From Colletotrichum lupini (Eukaryota > Ascomycota > Sordariomycetes > Glomerellales > Glomerellaceae): 64,000 nt of DNA. The translations under genes and the position numbers were made by a program. The DNA lies in NCBI RefSeq assembly GCF_023278565.1, contig NC_064678.1, forward strand, positions 3,720,001 to 3,784,000. The letters run 5' to 3'. Below the pieces are notes generated by a model. The model ran no database searches and was not told the origin of the DNA. It saw only the letters and a list, made by a program, of their open reading frames with translations. Below, piece after piece: positions 20,841-36,781 of this stretch. Numbering within the stretch: the first letter of the stretch is position 1; every line of letters begins with the position of its first letter.

Positions 20841-23518
20841 GATATTGATGCTTCGAGCGTGGGTTTTCGAATGTTGATGGATGTTGGGTGCCGACAGCTA
20901 CCTTGAGGGTGAAGGTAAGCTGATAATGGATTGGGAAAGTGGAAAGTCCAGGAACGAACTTAGGGGTTTGATTTCGAAGAAGGATGGGGCCTGAAACTTC
21001 TGGCAGTCTACAGAGCGCTCTTGTTCTTGCCTCTGGATGGGTCTCCTTTGATGGGGGAAGGTACCCTGGCCGTGGAAGGCCATCGTGAGAGCCTCTCGGG
21101 AGCACCGGGACGTGGAGGCGCAAGACCATGAAGTATTTGTGGCCAGCCCGGGCTTTTAAGACGATGTCCTCACGAGTTCGAGACGGGGACAGCTTGGCCT
21201 AGAAGTGTCTGCACTGAACGTGGCCACCAGAAGGCTTGAGACTCGAGAATGCTTGAATATCCAAGGCTCTATGACTAGATGTGCATGAACATCAATCCCC
21301 AAAGGTCTAATGTGAAATTGATGGGATTACAGCATAATCAGAAGAATAAAGAAAGGCAATCATTGACAAGATGTGGTGTAATTGCCGTCAAATTTCTCCT
21401 GGAGTAATGAAAATATTGGCGATGTCTTTGTCTTATGGGAGTGGTTTAAAATATCGAGGCTCACTGAATATCTCTAGTTCTCCTGTCCTCAGATGTTCTT
21501 TGGTGCTTTGAAGGTCTAAGATTTGACTTGACTCTCTCTAATGACAGGATGAACTAGGAATCCACCATCTGTCCACAATATCCACGATGTTGTTGCAGTT
21601 TCGGGGCATGGAACGATGGTCTCTGGAACTTGAGATTCGGACTGTGATATATCCAGGACAGGCTAAGTTGATCATTGTCTCATGGCCAACATTTTGTTTG
21701 CAGGATAGAACTTTCGAATAGGTACCACGAGAAGTTTTCGGTCTTTGCCCAAAATACACAATTGAGTGGACAATCTCTACTTAGTTAGTGGAAATAAGGT
21801 TCTACCATGGCTTGTTACATCTACCTTAGATGATCATCTTTGAATGGTATTGTTTTAAAGACATAGATAGGCAAATTCTGTGGTAGAAAGGCATAGCAAC
21901 CCTTTTTGATCATCTACCCATTCTGGACCATGGCATATCGATGCATGAGTCAGATTTTGGGTTCAAAGTTGAAAAGGGCAGTTTGAGCTAATGAGAAACC
22001 CCTTTTTGTTTTGTGGAAGGAGTAAGCACAACTAAAACTCAGAGCAGAGTAACCCGTTGATAGATAAGTAACGTCTTGTTATCGATGCTCCTTTTCTCGA
22101 CTAGGTAAGTCTCCAATACTTTTCGAGTTTTTACAATCTTATTTGGCTCGTAAGCTGGCCTGTGTACCTCGACTGTATGAGTGTGGTATGCACGTACTGG
22201 CTCTCCGTTTTAAGTTGGGCCAGGTAGGACATTGTAATATGTAGGAATTGAAATCCACCTCGATCCTCACACGTTCAGTGAGTAGAAACCAATTTATTTG
22301 ATACAACTTACCTTGGGATGCACTTAGCCTCTCACAAATAGACATAGTTGTATGGAAATGGTGCTCACTCGGCCGTACTTGGGATATCACGTTGTACTGC
22401 GTATGCACCGTAGCAGCTTGAGGTTTGACTCATGTTACACCAAGGCTCTTCTCAGTCTAGACACTTCCGAGGGTATGCCAAGGTCTTGACCGATTCAAAG
22501 CGCTTCGACTGTAGGTCATGATCAAGGGCATGGGCTATGTATCATTGGAGCACTTTGATTCTACCCCGCAAGATTAAAATAACCTGCTGGCTGGTGTCTC
22601 AGGTATACTCGACACAGTTTGCCATACTTGCTCGGAATTTGAAGAGGAGCAACAGCATAAGGGAGATCACGTAACGGCGAGGGTAAAGACAGAACCATCC
22701 AAAAGTCATCGAATAAGGACTGTAGGCTGTCACTTGTCGCCTCAATATCCACAAGGGTTCGCGTTGGACAGACTAACATCAGTACTAGCCCGATTTCCCC
22801 TCTCAAGCGGTCAAGCTTATGTTTGCTTCTTGGCTAGTTTAGTGTGTAGCTTCGAATGTTATCCTTGGTTGACCACACCTTTTCGAATGCAACATTACAG
22901 CAATGTTTCATTGGCTTGGGCTCTATCACAAGAATCCTTCGAAAGTCACCGCAAGTCCAGCCGCACTGAAATACATGAGTAGACGATACACGCAGCCGGA
23001 TGGTAGCATAACCAAGGTGCAGCAACACGGCTAACAGAGGCTGCGCACTCATACGTAGAAGAATGAGCTGCATGTCCCTCATGTTGCTAGACACATACCG
23101 TTGAGAAGGCAGCCAATCCGGTGTTTCTCTCTGTCTATCAACCCCGCAGCTATGCCACAATGTTGTGATCGTATGTCTTTCAGCTGGATCAAAATGCGAA
23201 ATATATACCGTTCAGCTATGCTGATCTCTTCGGAATAGTAAGACGGGCATGATATTACCCCTTTGCATCGAAAGCTTGATGAACCGACTTGGAAGCCAGA
23301 GCATGGAATTATGAAGTATTGTTAAGAAGCTTATAAAAGCTATGAAAAGTTAACGAAATAGTCATCCTAACTAAGAAGCTCGAACCCATCTAACTGTAGC
23401 TGTTGAATCTTGCGTGAGCCTCAAGCGAATTGACAGAAACAAAGGTATAGCCCAGCTCTCAAAGCCTCGTGATTCGAAAGACGACTGACCAACTCTATGT
23501 TTCAGAAATTCACCCAAA
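20841..23518. other. Long gene-poor interval
   Basis: About 2.7 kb. The first 300 bases are the likely promoter of the ubiquitin-ligase gene (minus strand). The rest contains only short unconvincing frames on both strands. No repeat, RNA gene or RIP signature is visible. The final 200 bases carry the promoter of the cysteine-rich secreted peptide. Confidence 0.45.
23332..23338 (+). promoter_or_regulatory. Possible TATA box of the cysteine-rich peptide gene
   Basis: TATAAAA about 187 bp before the start codon at 23519; the spacing is long but allows for a leader of about 150 bp. Confidence 0.4.
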
Positions 23519-23887
23519 ATGCGCTTTGCCACATCCTTAACCGTTTACTTCCTCGCCGCAACCGCCCAGGCCAGCGTCGCCCAGCAGGATGAACCTTACG
23601 CCGTAGCCGCGCGGGCTGACACGGACGAGCCCGTGGCCATACTGGAGAAGAAGGAAGAGCCAGGTCTGGAGAAGAGGGCCTGCAACTACAACGGATGCAA
23701 GTGCGACAGCAAGAACAAGCAACTCACCGTCTGCGGCAACTGCGTCTGGAGCCGCGACAGAGGCTACGTCGTGACGAGCAAGAGGATCGCCAACCACATT
23801 TACGAGTGCTCGCCCAGCGGCAGATGCTGCGACTACGGTGTCGCCCATGACTGCGGTTCCCTCTCTGCTCGGTGCATTGTGGACTAA
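23519..23887 (+). CDS. Secreted cysteine-rich peptide precursor with a Kex2 site
   Basis: Intronless, 122 residues. The first 19 residues (MRFATSLTVYFLAATAQAS) are a signal peptide. A short acidic propeptide ends in Glu-Lys-Arg at residues 51-53, a canonical Kex2 cleavage site. The predicted mature part (about residues 54-122) has ten cysteines in 69 residues, including a GCKC pair, CGNC and a CC doublet, pointing to a tightly disulfide-bonded extracellular peptide. Genes of this layout are commonly effectors or antimicrobial peptides. I do not recognise a defined family and give no function. It is isolated, with about 2.7 kb of gene-free DNA upstream. The spacing does not fit the defensin pattern of the pseudogene at 4253-7899. 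Confidence 0.85.
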   Translation: MRFATSLTVYFLAATAQASVAQQDEPYAVAARADTDEPVAILEKKEEPGLEKRACNYNGCKCDSKNKQLTVCGNCVWSRDRGYVVTSKRIANHIYECSPSGRCCDYGVAHDCGSLSARCIVD

Positions 23888-24729
23888 TTGGGCGGCGACT
23901 ACTACACTTATTGTCTGAAGGGGTCGACTGAAGGAGCAGAATGAGCTGTCATCTCGGGTTCACGGCAAAAGTTGTGTTTGAAGGTGTCGTCTCAAGTCTG
24001 TATTTACCTCGAGTCACTCGCTCAAGTCGGTTTAGATCGTGGGGGTTTGATTCACTGAAGTTGCAGAGGAAACAAAAATCGGTACAAATCATTGGAGGCA
24101 ATTATGGTTCCATGCAGGAGTGAAGTGCGTAAAGTTGCATGTTCCTGGTTCGAGACACTTATAAGGCAAGACGAGGCGAGTCGAGCCTAAAAATAGGATA
24201 TCAAATGACGTTGTGACGTGTAAGAGAAGCAAACTTAGCCGACTTGAACCACGATCTGCCGCGTGCAACCCGCAGTCTAGTCGCAGCCCACGGGTAATAG
24301 GCGTCTGGAACCTTGTAATTAGCAAGGCCAGAGTTGCAAGAATACGCGCCTCCCATGGTGGTTTTTGATGGGGGGTGGACCGCTTGGCCGCAGACTTGGC
24401 TCTTTTTTTTTTTAACCGTTCCTATTGCCCCAGGGGAATTTTGCGACTCAAGACCTGAGAATAGACGATCGGTTTTGCTGGGACAAGACGAATCAGGTGA
24501 CTGCTATTTACCTCCATACCCGAGTTTAGGGAATATTTTTTCACCGCGCCTGTGGAAAGCTCTTACCAGGTGAAACGGGATTGGACATTGCATCCCTTAA
24601 AGGGGGCAACTCCCCGGTTAACGACTTACGGGGGCTTACCCCGCGCAGTTGCGTTTACCAGGTGGGGTTCAAAATCTGTGTTGCTCCCACCACCAACTTC
24701 ACATCACACGCGAAATCTAGTATGCCAAG
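23888..24729. other. Intergenic region upstream of methionine aminopeptidase
   Basis: Promoter region of the downstream gene; contains a T-run near 24404-24414 and no convincing gene. An open frame upstream of 24730 continuing into the aminopeptidase is an artefact of reading through its first intron. Confidence 0.5.
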
Positions 24730-28534
<3,805 letters not shown>

Positions 28535-29122
28535 ATGAAGGTCTTCTCCAACGCAGTAACCTTCAACTACTCCTGGGAAGAGGTCTCAGCAGCAAACTGG
28601 CGCAAATACTGCCCGTGGAACGACAAGACGACGCACGTAATCGCCGTCGACACAATCGGCCGCAGCGTCGACCCAGCCACGGGAATACTCCGCACCGAGC
28701 GCCTCATCACCTGCAAGCAGTCCGCCCCCAAGTGGTTCGCCTCCCTCGTCGGAGGCGGCGGCGGTGACCCGGACGTTTCCCACGTCTTCGAGACCTCCTA
28801 CGTCGACCCGGCCAACAAGACCGTCACAATGGTCTCCCAGAACCTGACCTTCGCCAACCTCATCTCCGTCCAGGAGTCCGTCGTCTACAAGCCCGTCAGC
28901 CCGACGCAGACGCAGTTCGTTCAGGACGCGCAGATCACCGCCCTCTGCGGCGGCTGGCAGCGCATCAAGAACGGCATCGAGGACCAGTGCGTGTCGCAGT
29001 TCCGCAACAATGCGCAAAAGGGCAAGGAAGGGTTCGAGATGGTCCTGGCTATGAGCAGGCGGGTGTTTGCCGAGGAGCGCGAGCGCGAGATGCGTGTTCG
29101 CCAGGGCGCTATGGCAGTATGA
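28535..29122 (+). CDS. ups2: PRELI/MSF1-domain mitochondrial lipid-transfer protein, Ups2-like
   Basis: Intronless, 195 residues, essentially one PRELI/MSF1 domain. The start MKVFSNAVTFNYSWEEVSAANW and the block HVIAVDTIGRSVDPATG...LRTERLITCKQSAPKWF resemble yeast Ups2 (MKLFQNSYDFNYPWDQVTAANW...) more than Ups1. In yeast, Ups2 with Mdm35 carries phosphatidylserine across the intermembrane space for phosphatidylethanolamine synthesis. The end (residues 150-195) is the amphipathic helix of the family. A Gly-rich insert (GGGGG, about residue 73) lies after the first strands. The long CT-rich leader suggests steady expression. Assignment to Ups2 rather than its paralogue Ups3 is by resemblance only. 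Confidence 0.88.
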   Translation: MKVFSNAVTFNYSWEEVSAANWRKYCPWNDKTTHVIAVDTIGRSVDPATGILRTERLITCKQSAPKWFASLVGGGGGDPDVSHVFETSYVDPANKTVTMVSQNLTFANLISVQESVVYKPVSPTQTQFVQDAQITALCGGWQRIKNGIEDQCVSQFRNNAQKGKEGFEMVLAMSRRVFAEEREREMRVRQGAMAV

Positions 29123-29724
29123 TGCGGCTGATGATGATGAAGATTTGAGAGTCCACCACGTTGACTCTTGTGTCTTCCCCCATCCCGGTTTGCCACACGA
29201 CACTCGTGTTATGCAGCGTTCCTCGTCATTTTTTACATCTTTTCTCAACAAGCGGGCAGCATCACCACAAAAGGATCCGGAAAAAGGGGTTTTTAGACGG
29301 CGTTCAGACATCACTTTTTGTTTTTCCGGGCCAAGCCCAAAGACGTGGATGCGGATCTTTCACTCAAACCACTCAGGTTTAGAGAGGATAACCACCATCC
29401 CCAACTGTACAAAGACCTTCGGCGTTCAGGAATATCCCTACATGATAGAGCATCCGGGGTTTTTCCTCAGACAAGACATTTTCTTCTCAAGGTCCATTGC
29501 GACCAGAATTAGAGTGTTTTTAGAAATAATAGACCCCTCACAATGATCAGCAAACTTTATTGCCTCGACATGGAATTGTCCACCCGTTTCATCGTGATTC
29601 AGCAGAAATGCCTTATCCCATGTACCGACGCAATTCACTGCCCAACGAAACTCTAAGCCGAATGTGAAGAACTACTCGCTACAAGCCACCACGGTATCCC
29701 TTCTACGTGCGGTCGGTAAACCCT
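29123..29724. other. Intergenic region between convergent genes
   Basis: 3' flanks of the Ups2-like gene and of the short conserved gene on the minus strand. Only chance frames are seen. Confidence 0.5.
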
Positions 29725-30435
29725 TCATTTCTCCATTCGGCCCCGGCACTTCTCCTCATACCGGACCAGCGTCTCCTTGGTATCCCGATCCAGCGCCGCC
29801 TCGCTCCCGTCCAGGACCCGCCTCGCAAACGCCGCAGCCTCGCCGAACCGGCGTAGGAAGTAGAGCTCTTCCACAGCATGCAGGAGCTCTTGTAACACAG
29901 GCTTGCTGGCCTTTTCCGTGTTGAGCGGTAGCTCTATTGTCTGCCAAACCTAGCAAGGCAAGCATGTGTGTCAGTCAAAAACTACCCTTTTTGATCATTG
30001 TCTGCTGCAAGAATAGAGGGGGCAAACAGGCGGAAGGGGAGGGGAGGGGGTGTTCTCCGCGGTCCAGGGTTCTCCAGGCAGGTGGAGAAAGCCGGGTGGC
30101 TTCCATCGGAAGTCCATCCGAGCTTCGAAAAGGACTGCCAAATGAGAACATGAAAAGTAGGACGAAAAGATCGAAAACCATCACCCCTCGCATACTCTCC
30201 ATTGCACAAGCATAATTACAAAGCCAACGATATAGAGTACATACTGTTTCTGTATAGAAAGATATCAAGGAAGCATGGGAAAGTAATGACTCACATCGCC
30301 GTCTTGCACCTTCACCCGATATGTAGCCCGAAGCTTTTGGAAGTCCTCTTCTGATTGCCAGTCTCTGGGCTTCTGCTCCTCCTCATCAGAGTCGTCGATG
30401 GCGATGTTGAAGAGGTCGCCTTCTTCGTCAGCCAT
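29725..30435 (-). CDS. Short conserved-looking protein of 121 residues with one long intron
   Basis: Exon 1 is 30435-30295 and exon 2 is 29949-29725, separated by a 345-nt intron with a GTGAGT donor, CTGAC branch and CTAG acceptor. The N-terminus is acidic (MADEEGDLFNIAIDDSDEEEQKPRDW) and the C-terminal half is a helical repeat-like segment: LLHAVEELYFLRRFGEAAAFARRVLDG and then LDRDTKETLVRYEEKC. The second half resembles a single TPR-type helical hairpin. The frame is open and in phase across the junction, and the coding parts show third-position GC preference, so I take it as a real gene. The start is 647 bp from the divergent P-loop kinase start. I do not know the family. Confidence 0.7.
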
Positions 30436-31082
30436 TTTTGTAGGTTGTAGGTGCAGGTGTAGCCCGTGGAAGTAGATAAAAGTCCAGAGTAGGGAAAGAT
30501 CCCAGAACTTGCTGAAATTCCCTTTCGAGGGTTCGGGGTACAGTCCCTCGAGCCTGCCGCTGCTCTATTCCTTAAGTCGACAACAAGAATGACCAATTTC
30601 GCCGGGGCGCTCAAAGTCTCGAGCAAAAGAACGTCCAAAGAAGAAGATGAATCCCCACTCCGATTGCTCCGTCGTGGTCCAGGTTGGTCGGGTATCCAGT
30701 TAGGCGATCGATCACCAAGATATCCATACAGATGCCGGCACGCTGGAAGGGACTGACTGACTAAGTCAAATTATGCAACTAAACAATACAATTTATGCTC
30801 GGGCTGCAAATCTTTTTACAAGCAAGTCCTGCCGAAACGGTTTCCCCAACATGACATCAAGCCGCATGGCGGGGTTAGTGGGGCCGCTTTTGCACCTAGC
30901 GGGCCGAGAAGCTTCGAAGCTTGAACCTCATCCGTCCAGTCTACCACCCCGCCTCTCCCGTCCCTTAATTCCAATCTTCCCGTCTCGTGAAACCTTTAAT
31001 TGACTTCAACGACCTTACCTAAATTTGACCTATACATACACGAACGAACGGTAGAAGACTGCTTGGGATCAAATTAGTCGAA
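30436..31082. promoter_or_regulatory. Shared divergent promoter region
   Basis: 647 bp between two divergent start codons, holding both leaders and promoters. The kinase side is CT-rich and contains ACCTTACCTAAATTTGACC near 31011-31029. No other gene is seen. Confidence 0.6.
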
Positions 31083-32058
31083 ATGGAGCAGCAAGTAGCC
31101 AGGCTCGTAGAAAAGGCATGGGACAAGTTTCAAAAGACGCCCGAGGAGAAACGCCTTTGTGAGTATACGCCCTTCACATCATGGCCCAGAGCTAGACACC
31201 TAGCCTAAACATTGGAGCGTCCTGCTCTCAGTGAAATCCCTGCTCCCTGGCAGCTCTGTTATGTTTTCGTCACTCACCTCAACCAGCTTCTACCCAAGTA
31301 TACAAGACAAGACTGACATCCCCAAGTGATAGGAATATCCGGCATCCCAGGCTCAGGTAAACACACCTCAAAGCCCTCTCTCTTACTCGCAACTCAACAT
31401 TATCAACCCACACGGCACCTAACACCTCAAACCAGGCAAAACAACCCTCTCCCAAATAGTAACAACCCGCCTCAACGCCCGCGCCGCAACCCTAGACCCC
31501 TCAAACCCAACCCGCACATCCCACCCGCCCGCAGCCTTCGTCCCCATGGACGGCTACCACCTCACCCGCGCCCAGCTCTCCGCCATGCCCGACCCGAAAA
31601 CCGCCCACGCCCGCCGCGGCGCCGCCTTCACGTTCGACGGTCCCGCCTTCCACAAGCTCGTCACGTCCCTCCGGGAACCCCTCAGGGCCGATTCCTCCCC
31701 GATATACGCCCCGAGCTTTGATCATGCCGTCAAAGACCCCAAGGAGAACGACATTGCTATCCAGCCGTATCACCGCATCGTTGTGTTCGAGGGAAACTAC
31801 CTTACGCTCGACAAGCCGCCGTGGAGCGACGCTGCGAAGCTCATGGATGAGCTTTGGTTCGTAGACGTGGACTTTGAGGTGGCGAGGAAGCGGTTGATAG
31901 GGAGACATGTCAAGGCAGGCATTGCTAAGAACGAGGAGGAAGCTGATAAGAGGGCAAGAGAAAACGATCTGGTGAATGGGAAGGAGATTGTCGACTTCCG
32001 CCTAACGGTCGATGAGGTTGTTACCAGTCGAGAAGACGACGAATGGATTCACGAATGA
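31083..32058 (+). CDS. P-loop kinase of the phosphoribulokinase/uridine kinase superfamily (Yfh7-like)
   Basis: Exons 31083-31158, 31327-31356 and 31436-32058 give 242 residues. The Walker A motif GISGIPGSGKTT is interrupted by the second intron between Ser and Gly and is restored by splicing. It is followed by FVPMDGYHL (the family's substrate-side Asp region), ARRGAAFTFD, and IVVFEGNYL (Walker B-like), then an Arg-rich lid region (VARKRLIGRHVKAGIA) and a C-terminal segment ending EIVDF. This pattern fits the PRK/uridine-kinase-like group that includes yeast Yfh7, whose substrate is uncertain. The protein should bind ATP and phosphorylate a small molecule, but the substrate cannot be deduced. 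The 30-nt middle exon is unusual but frame-consistent. Confidence 0.85.
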
Positions 32059-32280
32059 GAAATATACGGCACTGTGTTTCAGTCATGGCTAGGGGGATCT
32101 TTATTACTCGCTGTCGACCCTCAATCGTGCCGGAACTATTATGAGGTCCTGTCCTGTCCCGTCCCGTCCCCGACCATGTAGCCGGCACTTCTGCTCAACC
32201 AATTGTGCTGGATATCGGTGGAGACTCGCATTCCAACTATCTATGCAACGTTGAGAACCATTCTCCCTCACATCGCCAGC

Positions 32281-34970
32281 TCACTCGGCTGCAGCCCCCG
32301 TGAAGCTACCAGGAAACTTAGCTGCGCTGTAGCCTGTAGCGAACATAGAGCCTCCCAGTCCCCGGCGCGTACGAGGCTGATCGCCACCCTGCTGTGGAGG
32401 GACCTGGCCGTGGCCACAGGGCTGGAATGGTTCTGCGTTGGGCGAGAACGCTCCGCCATTTTGGTGAACTGGGCCATTCATACCAATACCCGCCCCGGAA
32501 TCCGGATAGCTGATGTGGTAAGTGACCGTCACAGCGTGAACGACGCCCGACGGATACATTCCAGGAATCATTGCCTGCGGATGCATCTGAGGCTGCATCT
32601 GGGTCGCGTAGTGCACTTGACCCGGCGCCATCTGCGGCGTAGGGATGCCAGCAGGCATGACAAAGCCTGTGGGGTTAAATGGAACTGCAGTGGCGGCCAC
32701 GGGACTCTGCACAGGAGTGGGCGCCGGCGCGGTGACATCTGGCTCAGCCTTGACGGGAGCTTCAAACTCAACAGCCGAGTCGTGCGAAGCGTCTGACATC
32801 GCATCTCCCTTATCCGATCCAGCAGTCTTGGAAGAAATCGGATGCTCTGTGGGAAGAACATTCTGAGAGGCATTCTGGACATGCGCATGCTCGCCCTCAG
32901 TACTGACACCCGCATCGACCGGATCGGTCGACTCCTTGGCGGTGCCATTGGGCACATGCTCCTTTGCATTGTCCTCCACATGAGCTTCGGTGCTGTCAAT
33001 GGACTTCTTCGCAATGCTACAGTCGACTTGACCCTGGATCTCGATGTCGATATCGATCTTAGTCTTCGGTGCCTCAGTGTTTTCTGGCTTGACTGCACTG
33101 TTCTCCTTGTTCTCTGCCTTGCTGTCGGTGTTCTTCTCAAGGTCACCCTCAGTTGAATCCTTGCATGGCATTTGAAGTCCGGATGAGAACTGTGCAGTAG
33201 TAGCGACTGCCTTATGGTGGTTGACAGCTTCAGATAAACCAGGCATAGAGACCTGTGAGACACCGCCGGTGCCTATCTGTGTCTGTGGAGTTCCCGAAAT
33301 CCATTCCATAGCCTTTGCGGCCTCGTTGTTTGGCTGGGAAGCTCGCACTTTCTGGTTCTGTTGCAGGTGAGGTGGCAGCTTGGAGAACACACTTCGGCTA
33401 TCTTTTTCGAGGGGGATCTTGACGTCCTTGATTCCGGCAGGAACTTCAGCAGAAGAACGTCTCTCCAGCAGCTGTTCCGGGCTGTACTGGACCCAAGGAG
33501 GGCGGTCTGCAGTGTACATGGAGGAGCCCTTGACATTGGTCAGCTTCAGATTGCTGAAAGCGTCCGTCAGGTCTTCCTCGCCATGATCCTTCTTCATGGG
33601 CACCACCTCGGTGGCCTGAACGGCGGTCTGGGTGGGGCGAGCGGCCTCGGGAGCAGCCGACTCGACGGGAGCGACGGCGCCCGTGTCCACTTCATCCTGG
33701 GAAGCAGCCATCTCGCGGAGATATTTCATCACCTTCTGCAGCATGTCCGCACGCTGAACGAAGTCGGCAGCCGTCTCGGAGTCATCGAACTTGAGGCTGT
33801 ATCGCATCGATGGACCCGACGCGGAAGCTCCGAAACTGACGATACACAGGTGATTCTTGTGGAAGTCCAGAGCGTAGTCGTTCATGCTATGGGCTTGGTC
33901 GAAGATGCCAGGGCATACAATGATGCAGACGACACGTCCATTAGGATGCTCGTCAGACTTGATGGTCTTCAATTTGATAACAGCATCATGCTCTTTGCCT
34001 TGAGCCTGAGCCTTGCAATGGCTAGCCCAGTGGACCTCGGAGTTGTTCTTATCAGTCAGGTGAGGTTGCTTCGTAATTTCTTCAGACGTCTCCTTCTCCT
34101 TGCCTTTCACACTGGAAGCGGCGTTCGGGGTCGGCGTGGAGGCCGAGATGGCAGTGCCAGGGGTGGCAACTGGAAGATTCTGAGTGCTCTTGGCTCTCAG
34201 ATGGGGCGGCAAGGGCATGTTGGTCGCTTCAGTAGATCCAGTCCTAGTAGTGATAGAGCCAATGGCAGCTGGTCTGGCCGTGGAAGGGGTAGTAGGCGTG
34301 ACCCTGTTTCCCTGGACATTTGCGCGGAGCTCACCAGCAGCTCTAGTCGAAGAGTATCGATGAATCTGGGAACCAGGAGGCATGACAATGCCATTCTGAC
34401 TGGTCTGCATGCCTTGAAAGTTCGCCACGCTATTATTGTTAGTTGGGTTTCTGCCAGAGGAGAGGAGTCACCTACTTGGGTCGGCGTGTCTCGGGCAGGT
34501 GTCTGGCTGGACCAGCCGCAAGAGTTGGACGATAGACATTTGAGCCGCCTAGGTCAGGTAGCTGCATAGCAGCCATGGCTTCAGCATCGTCCATTCCTGT
34601 CTCTGCAAGCGCTATCATCTTCATTAGTCGAGATACTGTCCTGTGAAGTATGTGGAGAAAACATACCTCGGTAGCCGTTGAGAGCCTCAGTGTTCTCCAC
34701 GTTGACAGGAGCGCGGCGGGCACGCGGCGGTACAACATGCCTTTTCGGGGTGTCGTCAAGAGGCAACTCATTGATGCGGTCCATCCCGAGGTCGGCCTTC
34801 TCAATGTCAGTTACACACAGTATGAACGAGTTCCAGATGCAAGAGCAATCACTGACCATCATTGCACGTTGGACCAGTTCTTCATTGGTCAGTGACGAAG
34901 ATGCTGCCTGGAGGCGATGACTGGGCATTTTGTCCGCCTTTCTGTCGGTGTCGGTTCCCCAAGATCCCAT
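32281..34970 (-). CDS. Large low-complexity protein of 840 residues, unknown function
   Basis: Exons 34970-34857, 34799-34667, 34602-34476 and 34429-32281. The N-terminal part (MGSWGTDTDRKADKMPSH, ADLGMDRINELPLDDTPKRHVVPPRARRAPVNVENTEALNGYR) and the block around residues 260-370 (SEVHWASHCKAQAQGKEHDAVIKLKTIKS..., VVCIIVCPGIFDQ, YALDFHKNHLCIVSFGAS) look folded and conserved. The rest is rich in Pro, Ala, Ser, Glu and Gln and is probably disordered; the C-terminus is Pro/Gly/Gln-rich with Met-Gln repeats. A donor at 35257 and an acceptor at 34984 on this strand suggest an additional 274-nt intron in the 5' leader. No catalytic motif, membrane span or nuclear domain was recognised. Confidence 0.75.
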
Positions 34971-36781
34971 GTTTGCAGGCAAACTAAAAGTCAGTCCGAG
35001 ATTTTCGCTGATTCGATGTCGTGGTTTGGTTCTGGTGTCTAGATGTATATCTGTCAGAAAGGGTTGAGATCCCAAGATGGTCATGCTGCCCCCGGCTTGT
35101 TGCTCCGAGAGAGTAGTCAGGCAGGCGTAGGATTGAGATACCAATCAGGAAATAAGGGAAGGGTAAGGAGAGAAGTGACAGTGGTGATGACAACGAAAAT
35201 AAATGACGAGTGGTAGATGAAAATATCAGTAGAGGTTAAGCTTCCTGGAGACTTACCGCTGGAGGTTCTTGGACCTTTCCTGCTGGTTAAGGATTCGTAG
35301 ATGCCGTCCCTGATGGGAATCGATGTAAAAAAGACGTAAGGCAGAAGCCTAGTGTGAAGTTTTACTCGAGTGGTACAGGAGAAAATAAGTGAGTGATAGT
35401 GATGGCAATATTTGCCCTGGTGGGATGTGTGTTGTGGTATGGAAACCTGGAAGAGAAGACGTTCAGACTGCGGGTGTTTTTGGGAAAGCAGAAGGAAACA
35501 GAGAAGTGGATGGGTGGCAGCAGTACTTGGGGCAGGCTTTTCCGAGGCAAGAGGAAAGAAAAACAGTCCTTGCCTTAGATAAATAACCGTGCTGTCTGTC
35601 TAACTTGGAAAGAAGTCCTGCTCCGGGATGGAGTAAGTGAGCAGGCCGGTGGAAGGAGCCGGGGTAGAAGCGGAAAGCAGAGACAGGAAGGGCATATGAC
35701 GATGCCACGAAGCAGGAACTGACTGAAGTCGGTACCTGCTACTTGTTTGTGAACTCAAAGCGCAGGCACAAATGACCATAGTGCAAGAGTAGCCATATAT
35801 AAGGTATAAGAACAAGATGTTTTGTAACTTATGAGAGACAATTCTTGTACCTGAGAGAGAGCTGCGTAATAGAAGACTGTTCCCATAAGTGTACAGATTC
35901 TTTAAAGGTTTGGGGCAATCGAAAACAATAATGATGTGCTGATGTGCACTTCCACGGGGATGGATTCTATCACCATAGTGAAGGGCGTTCCTCACTCAAG
36001 GTTTCTGCCCTGGATGTCCCCATCATGCAAGAACAACCTTTCAACAAGTATGGCACTACAAGTGTTGGCAAAGAGAGGGACAGGTCACATAAGAAGGCAC
36101 CGGAATTTGCCAGTTGCAATGTAGAAAAGAAAGAGCAGCATCTACGGCTAGACTACGAGCGTACTTTGCTCGAGTGTGCGATCTTATACCCATGCGTCAT
36201 ATATTTACGGAGGCGCTGTGGCCTAAAATTGAAGTTGCTGGTTCAATTTGGACGAAAACGACCTAAGGAGAATGTCATGCGATACCCGGTATCTATTGTA
36301 TAATTCCAGACTTTCTAAATCAGCGACGCATGCCATGGAATCACGCCAAGTCAGAGACGACTCAAGTGATATGGTGAGCTGCTAGGAATCATTCAAGATC
36401 TCATGCGTCACGGGCAGAAGATCACAATGTATGCATATTGCTCATGCTTTACTTGGGAGAATGCAGGAGCGAACCAAGCATACGAACTTGAGGTTTGAAT
36501 CAATACCCTGTAGTTCAGCATCTTGAACCACCTATTTGGGAACTAGTCAGGCAGTGCCTTATGCACTAATTGTAAGGTCAGACTTTGATTCTCAGCATTT
36601 TGAGCCCACGGCGATTTCTAGCCATCACGACACGAACATTGCGTTGTTGGTAAAGGCACATCATGCCCATGTCATTTACTCATATCTTGCAGTACTCTCT
36701 AGTCATACAGAAGCGTTTGCTCATCCATCCAGTAACAACCTTTGGTATATCCATCGCTTAACAAATTCCTAGAAAATGTGC
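34971..36781. other. Intergenic region with probable leader intron of the 840-residue protein gene
   Basis: About 1.8 kb. The left 300-400 bases likely belong to the leader and promoter of the minus-strand gene starting at 34970. The remainder shows only short unconvincing frames (for example 131 codons, minus, 35600-35995) and no repeat or RNA signal. Confidence 0.45.

Noticed and set aside
28586..29314. 242-codon minus-strand frame
   Set aside because: Antisense shadow of the Ups2-like gene; composition is that of a mirrored GC-biased exon.
33361..34569. 402-codon plus-strand frame
   Set aside because: Antisense to the main exon of the 840-residue protein gene; no motif of its own.
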